64,000 nucleotides of DNA from Epiperipatus broadwayi (Eukaryota; Onychophora; Udeonychophora; Euonychophora; Peripatidae): positions 1,674,001 to 1,738,000 of the forward strand of contig JAQFVV010012496.1 of NCBI GenBank assembly GCA_028023455.1. The letters run 5' to 3'. Made by a program: the position numbers and the translations under genes. The notes under the pieces are model-generated. The model was not told the origin of the DNA, did no database searches, and saw only the letters and a program-made list of their open reading frames with translations. Below, in pieces: positions 48,501-60,500 of this stretch. Position 1 is the stretch's first letter. Every line of letters starts with the position of its first letter.

Positions 48501-51500
48501 TTTTAATATATTTGCATTAAAAATCTTACTTCAGGATGCGGGTAAATTTAACTTAACATATGAAGCTTCTATGACACGGTTATTTAGAGAAGGACGTACC
48601 GAAACTGTACGCCCAGTAACACTAGAATCATGTGCCTTTGTTAGAGGAATGGAAGATAAGATGATGTCTGTAAGTGAATTTGTAATTTTGTTTTCAGTAG
48701 GATTTTTTTCTTTGTTGACCTTTTTCTTAATCAGACATTTGTTTACTTCTAGAAAGAAGAACGAATTAAGTTATTAAATACAGCATGTGAGGTTCATCAG
48801 TCACTTTATCGGGATGCTATGTCAGGAAAAGGTATCGATCGGCATCTTTTCTGTTTGTATGTTGTTTCCAAATATTTGGAAGTAGATTCTCCTTTTCTCC
48901 AAAAAGTTTTAAGCGAACCTTGGAGGCTATCTACTAGTCAGGTAAACCGTAAAATGAATTTTATATTTATGACCGTATTGAAATTTTACGTGACTTTTTT
49001 TTTTTTATTATTATATTTTGACAGACTCCACATTCACAAACCGATAGAATGGATTTAAGAAAATATCCAAATCATATTTCGGCAGGAGGAGGTTTTGGAC
49101 CTGTAAGTTTGCTGTTTCCGTGTAATACGTTAAATTAGAATTATTTTTATCATGAATAGAAAACATTAAAAGTTTTATGTTAAATATATTATTATTCTAC
49201 AAATTTAGCTACACATTAACCATTCATTATTCTAGCATAATTAACAGAAGTAATTTCTCAAGAGTAAATTATTTCTGTGGAATAACTACTACAATCTTTC
49301 AGTGAGATCACTGTTCAAAGAACTAGACTGTAACAACATTTCTGGAATACAATACAACAAATTTTTTAATATTTATTTTACTATTGTTAGTTTCTTTTTT
49401 GTTTTTTTTGAGAACAACAAATGAAATTTCTTTTAAGTCTCACTATTTTATTAAATTATTTTTTTTTGTTGTTCCATAAAATATTTTTAGAATTATATAC
49501 TGTCTTTAAACATTTACAATCTAATATTAATACATTGTACAGGCTTAAACCTGTATTAATATATGCGGGATTCGAACTCAGACTTACAGTATTAAAATAA
49601 TTTAAATCTAATTCTGAATAATACTGGCAGTTCCATAGTATCCGAGTCCATTCAAGAAGTAATTGAATAATTCTAGCCTTATATCTGAAGGAAGATGTAA
49701 CAATAAATATTTGCATTTGACACACAATTTAGTTATACTTGGACAATTTTTTGTCTCTAAAATGGTACTTTCTAATCAACATCAGTGGAGATTTGTAAAT
49801 TTAATTTTTTAAAAATATTAGCGTTCAACTAAAATAAGATACACTTTATGTAATAAAAAGAATCTGTTTAGTCTATTAGAAGAAATGTGATGATGATTGA
49901 GCAAAACCTTTTTCATCCATAGACAAAACTATTTGTTTTATGTGATAGAAGAAATGTACTGTAAAAAACTTTATCTGAAAAGTAAAATGTCAGCAAGTAT
50001 TGACAGTCTTTTTTGAAATTCTAAGGTTTATAAAAGATTTTGGGTAGTGACATGAGATTGGATTATCGATAATGAAACCAAAAATGTGACATGAAAATTA
50101 TCGTACAGTGGAATAAAAAAAATTTTTTTGGCTCCAAGCCTTGGCATGGGTAACCAATCTTATGACTAATAGAATACCATATATAATGTATTTTTACTTA
50201 CATATATATTGTGCCAGTCAAAACATGCTTATCCATCTAACACGAGCTGGAACTCACAAAATGTACTTCAAACCCAGTCGAGCCCGAGATTTTGGTCAGG
50301 GACCGGCCTGGATTCGAACCCACTCTCCAAGCCCCAGATCAAACACCTGATGGACAACATAACAATGGTAGCACACGAGATTTAATTCTTCATCCGGCCC
50401 ACTAGCAAATCGGAGAAAACGATAAGACTCATGGACTTAAACATATATATAAACAACGTAAATACTAGACATTCCACAGATAAAATCTAACAATATTTAA
50501 ATAATAGGGGCTTTACTAATGAATACTTATGGGCAATTAGTGAATTGGATTGAGTTAATAATGAGACAGAAACTGATATATGATGAATTAAAATATATTT
50601 ATTGACAATTGTTGTTGGCAAATGCACGCAGGCATTTTATTTATAAAGTAACATTCTCTAGACTATTTGAACAATAATTGATGTTGGCAAATAGGTTTGT
50701 GGCTATGATTTAATGGAGCCAAATATCCCGCTATACAACTAATCACTACATTAACTTATTTGTTATGTCCTTTTATAATCAGTTCGAGTGGCTCTTTTAC
50801 GTAAAATCAAACCAAGTCTGGAGTGAAACTTAATACATCTGACTATAATCAATTTATATATTAACTATGGGCTTATAAAGCATCCCAGATAGCTTAAGAT
50901 CGAACGGGTTTTCAAGAATGCTTCGGTTCAATGCCGAAGATTGCATATTAGGGAAGAAAGAGTTGGCTATAACGATTTTACTAATATGCTAGGCACAAGT
51001 AAAGTATAATAATAAAGTGGCTCTGCGGATGGAAGAATAGTTTTAGGGTTTTTGTGACAAACAACGGTTTACCCAATAACCGGTCGTCATGCTGCTAATG
51101 GGGAACCTTTATTTGGTTCAGAGGCGGGAGACTTACGTGCTAATCTGGCCCGTAGCTCAGACTTCGCTACTGCACTACCCATAAGAGAAGATGTGCTGGC
51201 AACGCCGTGGCTCCATCTTATATATAAAACAGCACAACGAGAAAAATATTAATAAGTTTCACATCCGCCAAGCCGAAGGATATTATAAATTAAAGATCAT
51301 ATATTAAATGAACACTAGATCATCAGCTTGATCAAAAGAGCCAACTCTTCTGTAGCATGAGAAATACGATATGCTACTGACGGCAATATAGATATCTACA
51401 AACTTTACTTTATCCCGTTCAATCTCTTTAGTTATCTATAACTACTAAACTTTTAAAAGGGGGAAAAGTATATTTAATAGGGGACTTACGAATACTTAAC

Positions 51501-54500
51501 TAAAAAAATATACTTATGATTGCACTCCAGGCTAGTTTAATCTTTAGTAATATAATAATTAAAGGTTGAAAAGCCACATTTTATATTTATATTAATTAAT
51601 TTATTAAGTGAAAAAATATGAATTTGGGTTTCGAAACAGCGCACGAAATGACGCTACATAAATAATTTAAATTTATATGTTTAAAAACATATTCTATAAT
51701 TAAATGCACGCCGTTTCGAAACATAGGCATAACTAATAATAAATAAAATAAGCAAAAGAAAAGCAAAATATAATTGCAGTGATTAAATTATATAGCAAAA
51801 CATTAATTAACAGAAATTTAGCAAAAGTATTTCATTTATAGAATTAAAATATTTTAGGAAACAATTTAGACAGTTTACACTATTGTATTAGCAAAAAGTA
51901 TTTCATTTAAATATTATTTCGAAAACAATTTAGATAGAAATTTCAATAATATGGTTAGCTAACCTTTTTTTTGAAGAAATAATGAATGTCTTTGAAACGC
52001 ACACAGAGCTCTGCGATTTTAAATAATACTAAAATAGTTCTGTAGCTAAGGAGAGATTCGAGCTGGAAACGAAGGTGACTTCTTTGGCGGCTTATGGCAT
52101 CTTCAATTTAGTTGGGAGACGATTTTTTAAAATAGTGTTTCTTTAGCTGGATTGAAATCGGAACGAGGGCAAATTATTTTTACGGCTTATGGCATCTTCA
52201 AATTTAGTTGGTGCAAGCTTGGTTGTTCCTTTGGCATTTGATGGATTGAACTAGGCGTTCCATCACGGGAAAGCAGCAAAATTTTGCCTGACTTTAACCA
52301 GACATGTTAAGGTTGAACAATAATAAAACTTCTCCTGTTGACTCTCTTCAAAAGTAAGATGGATTCTCCCTTCCCGCTTAAAATAAGGCCTATTTATATC
52401 CTTCTACTAAACTTTAACACCTTTCTGGAATTTCGTAAACCTCGGGACCAATTGACTTTTAATTAAAGCAAAATAATATAATTCAATTTCTACAACAACT
52501 GATAAAATCTCCGAGGTGTTATATTTAATTTCCTTAAAAAAATGTATCAAAATATATAAACTATATAATTTGATTCATTTTCATTAATTAAATTCCTTTT
52601 CAGGTGTTATTACTTAGCAGAAGGAACGGTATTCTGATTTAATGAAAAAGTCTTTTGTTGCAAACAAAAATCAATCAGAAAACAGATTTTACTTTTTTAC
52701 CCGGGTGTGTCACTAATTGATATCTATCTTGTTTACAAAAATTCTCATTTTTAATTGCGAACAGATAATTCTTATTTTATAAAACTAAATAACTTTTAAC
52801 ATATTTGTTTATTAAAAAAAAAAAAGCAAATTTAAAGAAAATACTTGTTTCAACTATATATGTAAAACATTAAATCAGAAAACCGTTAAATAAATTAAAG
52901 AAAACATTTACATTACTTTTATTAAAACTTAAATATATATGAATCATTTTGCCGTTATTCCAAGGTTTAAATTATCCATCCACATACGAAATAATAGCGA
53001 ATATAATTAAGAATTGACTGAAAATTAATAAAACATTTTATAATAAATTATGAGCATTTCTCCGCTATAATTTTATCAAACCTGTCTAATTATAGCGTGT
53101 TTTCGTATGTAAATGGATGATGCCATTCAAGCGGCCATTGTAGCAAAGTTTTCCCGCTCGACTTATATATTACATTTTTACATTTAAAATAGGTTCGAAA
53201 CTAGTTCAGACGAGTAGGTCATTAGGTTGATGGTGAAACGGAAAGGGATTGGAGATTTCCGTTTCAATATATAGTATAAACATCTCAATATTTATATACA
53301 GAATGCATAAGCTTCCATAAACAGTTTCCTTAAAAAAGTACACATTATCGATATTAACAAAAATAACTAACAAAATAAAGATAGATTATAATTAGCAATT
53401 TTATAATAAAATTAATATTGTGTATATTTTTTTTTAGAAAAAAATAAATTCTTGATTTTCTGTTTTAATAGATAAAATTTTCTGAAAACTAAATTTTAAT
53501 TTCTCTTTTCCTATATAATGGAAATATGTTTTCCTTTTTTTTTTTGGAAACAAATATACAGTTAAATTATTTCTTTTTCTTTTTCAGTGTGATGAAATGT
53601 AAAAGATAAGTAATAATATTTACTAAGGCTATTATAAACCTCAAGAGTGTGCGCATGAAAATGTGAAGATAGAGAACTCTACAGGTCTTAACCACAAGCT
53701 TACGCTTTGGAAGAAAAGATGGGAACCCTTCTTTACTTCAACCTACTTTCTATATAAATAGGTGAAGCTGAAGCAGTTAGATCTGAGAGCGTGATGCTAT
53801 TCAATACTTCACTGATTAAGTCCACAATTCCTATTACACATTAGTACTCATGAAATCTTTCGATTTACAACAAGTCAATGGGAAGATCTTATAGTTGAAA
53901 TTATTGTAATAGATTTCAACTATAAGATCTTTCCATTGACTCGTTGCAAATCCAAAAATTTCACGAGTACTAATCTAACCGCATCAGCTTTACCTATTTA
54001 TATAGAAAGTAGGTTGAAGTAAAGAAGGGTTCCCCTCTTTCCTTCCAAAGCGTAAGCTTGTGGTTAAGACCTATAGAGGTCCCTACCTTCACATTTTCAC
54101 GCGCACACTCTTGAGGTTTATAGCCTTAGTAAATATTACTTACGTAATCAATGTGCATTTAAATAAATTTATAATTACAACTTTAAATTATCATAATAGA
54201 TTTCAACTATAAGATTTTTCCATCGACTCATTGTAAATCGAAAGATTTCGCGAGTACTAATGTGTAATAGGAATTGTGGACTTAATCAGTGAAGTATTGA
54301 ATAGCTTCACGCTCTCAGATCTAACTGCTTCAGCTTCACCTATTTATATAGAAAGTAGGTTGAAGTAAAGAAGGGTTCCCCTCTTCCATAGCGTAAGCTT
54401 GTGGTTAAGACCTGTAGAGGTCCCTATCTTCACATTTTCATGCGCACACTCTTGAGGTTTATAGCCTTAGTAAATATTACTTATGTAATCAATGTGTGTT

Positions 54501-57500
54501 TAAATAAATTTATAATTACAACTTTAAAAGTTAAGTAATATTAAATTTAAAAATTCAAGCTACTTTTCTGAAAAATATTATTTTTCTGTGCTGGTTTGTG
54601 ATTGCAGTATTTCGGCAAATGCACTGTAAATTTAAAAAATTAAAACTTAGAAAATTAAAAGTTCTCCCTCCATGAACATTTGTTTTTAATATTTTTTTGT
54701 TTTCCAAAGCACATACAATTAAAAACACAGATATGGAGGGATTACTATAAAAACAAAATAATACACTATTATTCTTAGTAGTGATTAGCAGAATGACGAA
54801 GTCTCAAAATTACTGATAAAACATTATAGATGGTTTTTAGCAAAGAAGCAGAATATTATATATGGAATTAATAGACAGTTAAACAGAGATAGTAATAATA
54901 CTAAGTATAGTAATATGAAGGTACTCACAAAAAGTATTTGTAGTAGAATAGCAAGATTATCTTTAATCAAAATTAATTATTGATACACAGCATTTAGCGC
55001 TATTAATATTCAATTTCACTCCTATTGAAGATTTAGATCCATCTGAGAGGAAATACGGTTTTGGTACATTTATTCTAAATATATATACCGACCAAGTAGG
55101 ATTAATGAGTTTTGCAAAAATTGGAGGACTTTACCGGTCTCATTTGTAGAGTTTAACAGGATTGCATGAATGATATGTTAGTATAGATTAAATACATATT
55201 TTGTTTCTAAGAAGATTCAGTTTTTTTCTATTCGAATGAAATGTTCAATAAGATCTAAGGTTTTTGCAGTGAGCAGGTTAATTAAGAACGCCTTTTCCAA
55301 GTCTTCATTCTACGTTATTCCGATGAATTTATGAGAATTTAAAATTTTTTACTGTTTGATCTTAAATATCTTTCCCGTGTCCTTCTTTTTCAAAGAAAAC
55401 TGCCAGTTTCCTTTCATTCTCAGAAGTCTTTCATTATCAGAAGTCTGGAACATTGGTTTTTTTTTTTTTTTTTAAGTGTCATAGCATCGGCCGGGACGCG
55501 AACCCGCAACCCGGGCAACTGCCTGCTAGTGCAAAGCAGTCATGCTGACCTCTCGACCACCAATGTTTTTGATTAAACTAGAGTATATGTATCATATTCC
55601 CATCAATACTTTGGGTTTGTAAATAGTGGCGCCAAAGATGTTTCAAAAGTCCACTATCATAGAAATGATATTAGATGACGAACTTAAGTACATATAACAT
55701 GGCTGATAAGGCTTCTATTTGATCTTTATTTAATTTCTTACTAGGGCCATTAATAGCAGTACTACACCCTATATTAGTCAAATTTAGAAACATTATGTAT
55801 GCTTAAGCAATTAATTTACGGCAATTGTCAGCACCAACCAAATCCCTAGATTAGTTGCCGACTGTTGGTACTGCCATCAGAAATGTTTCGTTGATTATTT
55901 AAGCTACATAAATGATGACATTTTACATAACTATCTACAAATGTAGATTCTTTTCATGCGGTGGAAGATGGCATGGATAAATAGAACTGTTTAATATTAA
56001 GTGTGACCTCATCAGTCTTTGTGAAGTTAGAAGAAATATTGAAGAGATAATTGACTTGAAAAATGGAGCTCTAGTTTACTACAATGCACAAATATTGGAA
56101 CTGTACGTGGAATAGGATTCTTTATAGATAAAAATTGGAAGGATAACATTGCGGAGATTGATAATATATCTGACAGAATGGCGAGATTGTTAAAACTCAA
56201 CGTAATTGATGTTATCAAACGCCGATAATTCATGTTTATGTTCGACAAGTTTTCAATGGGACCAAGGAATAGAATTTTTATATAAATTTACAAAATGCTA
56301 ACGATTAAACCAAACAATAATATTTAAATTTTCATGAGAGATTTTAATGCTTAGAAATGGAAAAAGATTGAAAGAATGGTAACAGAACTAAAAAAGAATA
56401 TGGACTTGAGGAATTTGCAAAAAAAAAAAACTATATATTATGAATTATTTTTTGGGAAAAAATCTTAAATAGGAATACACTTCCATAATTATAATACAGC
56501 AGAATTTGATTATATTTTACTAATAAAAAACACGTATTTAAGATTGTAAAATTTTTAATAAATCCAATACAGAAAGTGATTACCGATTAGGGAGATCCTG
56601 AATTTTCAGAAATATTCTAACAAATTTTGAACTAAATCCCATTTCAAAAATGATTCAGATTTGAATGAGATCAATAAGAAGATTAACAGATACTAAACTA
56701 AAATCTGCTGTACAGATAACAGGTACAAAAAGCGCTAATTCATTGGTAATTTCTTAATTCGAACAGGGTAATGTATGAAGTAAAAAAGGAATATAAAAAC
56801 ATTTTAAAATAACCTAATTAGAATTGTATACCTGAAATTTTCTAAAATAATATGGAAAAAAATCAATGATTGCATAAGAATTATAAATAAGGTGGAATAA
56901 AGAAAGCTATAGAGAAAAATCTTGAAAACATATATCAATAACTTGGTAAGACAAAGCAAAAAAACAGTAGTAATATATCAGGTTGTTCAGGTCATTTTCA
57001 TGTTCGTCTGACCATTTTTCTAGTCTCTATTGAAAGGAATATTCCAATAATGTCTTCCTTGGCCTACCTCAATATTTGACTTTTTTAGATCCCTGCTTTA
57101 TTTGCATTTGGTCCACGGGTCTGTTTCACTTGTGGTTTGTTTCTCTTCTGCAGTCATTGCTCATAATTTCCTATAATTTACATTTGACTACTCTCTTTTG
57201 ATATAAATATTTGAATCTTGAAAGTTGTGTTAAACCTTTGAGGGTTTTTTTTTTCCATTTCCTTTGTCTAATTTTCAACTGTTTAGATGGCTCTTCGATA
57301 GTCATGCTGTTACAATCATTATTGTATCTGTCTATCCTGATTATCTGAACTTCTGACAATTGGAAGACAATGATTTTCCTTAGTCTTGTTGTCAATGAAA
57401 ACTTATACTTTTCATTTTGCCTTTTCTCATTCCAGAATTCATATGAAATATTGAAGTGGTAGTCCCCAAAGGTGAATAATTTCATCCTCCGGGAATTCCA

Positions 57501-60500
57501 TCAGTCCTTAACAGTTTTTTAGATAGATACATGCATTAGAGAGCTCTTCTCTTGATGCAAAAAAAATAACTTCTTAAACCTTTCTAGTAAGCCCTCTCCA
57601 CATTGTTGCTAAATGTCTATTTATATATACTTCAATAATGCTAAGTTCTTTATGCAGCTAATCATGATCTTACCATTGATGCCTTTTGATTCCTATTGAC
57701 TTTCTTTCATCCATGATTTTGTTTTTTTCTATGTAATGTACTTTTAGATATATTGTCTCATATTTATTTCCCAGTTGTCCTTTTTTTTAATACTCTAATA
57801 ATTTTGCTTTTCTATCATCAGCTTTTTCATCTTTTCTCAATTTTTTGGATTTAGTTAAGATATAGTTAGTTTTTTTTTTACCATTTCCGTTCTTCTAATT
57901 TATTACTAATTTGCTTCTCTTTTTCTGGATCATTATTTTTCCAGGTCATTCATTGTATTCTGGCATCATTTTCTCAGCTCGTTTTTATCACTTTTTCTTC
58001 TATCAGTCTTGATGAATCTTTTGCTGACCTTTTTGAACTTCCTTATCATGCTCTTTTGCATTACTTCCAAATGTCTTATCATTTTACATTTAATTTGGAT
58101 TTGCTCAAGAATATCCCTTTGATAATCTTTAAATTCATCTCTTAGGCATTGTTCATTTCTTTCATTTTACTTTGAATATTGTCCTATTGATATTTTTCTG
58201 TTTTATAACTAAAGTTTCAATTCTCATCTCTAATTGCTGGTAATCTTTTAGTATATCAGCTCTCATGTGTCTTGTATTTTTCACATCTCGTTATATATTT
58301 TTCTCCTTCCAAACATTTTAACTTTTATTTGTTCTATTTGTTTAACATATCACTTCTCATTCTTCCATTTCCTGTACTGAGTTTTTTTATCTTACGTACT
58401 TTAGATGGGTCTTTTAAAAGAGATCTCCATTATTTTTGACTTCATACATATATTCTAATATTTCTAGTTCTAGATCTGTGCTTTCATTGCGTCATTGCTG
58501 ACAACATTGGTAAGTATTGGTTTTATTTTTACATATATATCTTTGCTTAAAACAGGATCTCTCTTCTTCGATCTTCACAGTTCCTTCAACACTCTCTTAC
58601 TCTTTATTTCTAGCAATATTTATGTTGTCTCAGACTCCAAATAATTGTTCCAGCTTATTGTATTTTTCACTTCAGATCATTATTCAAAAGTAAACTTAAA
58701 TATTTGTGTTTCAATCTTTTTTGGTCAAAAGTTTCTTTACATAACTATTTAAGTATAATATATTTTTTTTATAGATAGATATTATCAAATCTCTTTTTCA
58801 TAATTGTGTTTAAATAGAAATAATCTCTCAACATTATATTTCTATTTTATCTTATGTTGGTACACCACTTAAGAAATATTACTTCATGTAGCAGTCTGTA
58901 TATGCTTCTTTCTTTTGTTCTTTCATTGGATGCCACTAAATTCATACAGAACTTGGAAGATAAGGAAGACTGAGTTCAAATTCGTATATTTTCTAAAGCA
59001 TAAGCTTATATTTTTGGAAGTATGATATATCAGAAAATTGTTAAAACAAAACTAATTATAGAATATAGAGGAGGGAAATAAGCCTTGGGTCATGCTCTTT
59101 ATGAATTTACACACACACACCCATGAACATCAATTTAAAAAAACAATAATAAACAGACCCTCGTAAATGAATATTGCTATTCCAACTCCAAAAAAGAAAG
59201 AAAGACTTGAAAGAGAAAAAACTACTTTAGAAATGAGTTTTTCAATGGCTATACAAACCAATCTATATTGTAGTTATTTGTAATATGTTTATGCACTTTG
59301 CCCGAAGGCAAGGACGAGGCAATTAAGTAATAGAATTCTGAAACTAAGCAGTAACATTTGATCATCATCACTTTTTTTTACTTGTTACTGTCATAACAAA
59401 ATTATTCTAACATCAGAAAAATATATATATTCCATATTATTTTAACATAGACAGATAATGATTGTCCGGTTAAATTGAAATATATTTGAATGAAGAAAAC
59501 AGACGCAAAAAGACAAGAGAGGGAATTTTATTTTTAAAATATTTATAATAATCAAGTTTACTTAAGTGGGACTTGGAATCTATCTTGATAGTTATTATAT
59601 ATATCTTAGAACAGGCAGAACTCCATACAGTAGTGCCACTCAGTGAAGCCAGGGTAATCAATGGATGCAAGAAGGTTTGTGCATAAAATCCCTATGTAGG
59701 GCATAGGTATTTTATGCACAAACCGTCTTGCATTCATTGATTACTCTGGCTTGCACTGAGTGGCATCACTGTAAGGAGAGTTTTGCCTGTTTTAACAGCT
59801 TGAGTTAAGTATAAGAAATGGTGATCGTGTGATGTTTAATGATATATATTTTAGGTCGCTGATGATGGTTATGGAGTATCCTATATTATTGCTGGAGAAG
59901 ACATAATATTTTTTCATATTTCAAGCAAAGCTTCTTCTCCGGAAACAGTAAGTATGTCTTAGTCTCAATATTTACATTGCTTTTTTACTCCTTACATAAC
60001 GGTAGTAAATATTTGCTTTTCCCCATCTGAATATATTTGTTTCTCCTGCTTTGTTTTTATTTAGATTTCTTCATTCATTAACTTCTATTGTAGTTAATAT
60101 TTATTAGTAATTTATTATTTACTATTAAATATAAAATATTAATTATTTATTTTGCCTTTTTTAAATCTAAAAGTATTTAATGCGGGCATCCATTGCATTA
60201 CGCATATAAATGATAAATAACATTCAAATTTTTATTTTATTCGGAAATGCATTAAAATATATTTTTTACATTCTATTTTAATTCTGAAAGATATAAATTA
60301 GATCTAAATGTCTATTTTTAAGTCACTCAAAAAATCCTATATGACGTCATTTGAAATGAAGTACTAGTTCGAAGAGTTATTTTGTTTTTTTGTGGAAATT
60401 AATGAAGTGCTGATATATATTTATTTTAAAAATAACAATAAACGCACTATCGTACTATACACTATAAGCTTAACAAGAATTGAACAAAAAGTGATGCAAG

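Larger units (their letters stand above)
41813..48534 (+). other. CPT1 intron G-H
   Basis: 6.7 kb. It holds a reverse LINE RT remnant (42330-43450), a family-1 hammerhead-like arm (43996-44168), two fold-backs (44645-44930 and 45055-45440), an RTE-like LINE tail (45585-46165) and a Gypsy remnant with a SINE inside (46900-47640). 47650-48530 shows nothing recognisable. Confidence 0.7.
49103..59854 (+). other. CPT1 intron J-K
   Basis: 10.75 kb. Contents: a tRNA-like SINE (50205-50400), an unrecognised moderately complex block (50400-53250), triplicated inverted and direct units (53605-54530), a SINE (55454-55566), a LINE endonuclease remnant (55950-56700) and a fold-back (59600-59845). 57000-58750 is T/C-rich on + (purine-rich on -) with only short open stretches and no family I recognise. 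Confidence 0.7.

Noticed and set aside
57171-57485. 104-codon minus-strand ORF as a gene
   Set aside because: Lys- and Arg-rich reading of purine-rich DNA, no recognisable domain, surrounded by stops and without splice or promoter context. It may be a transposon remnant.
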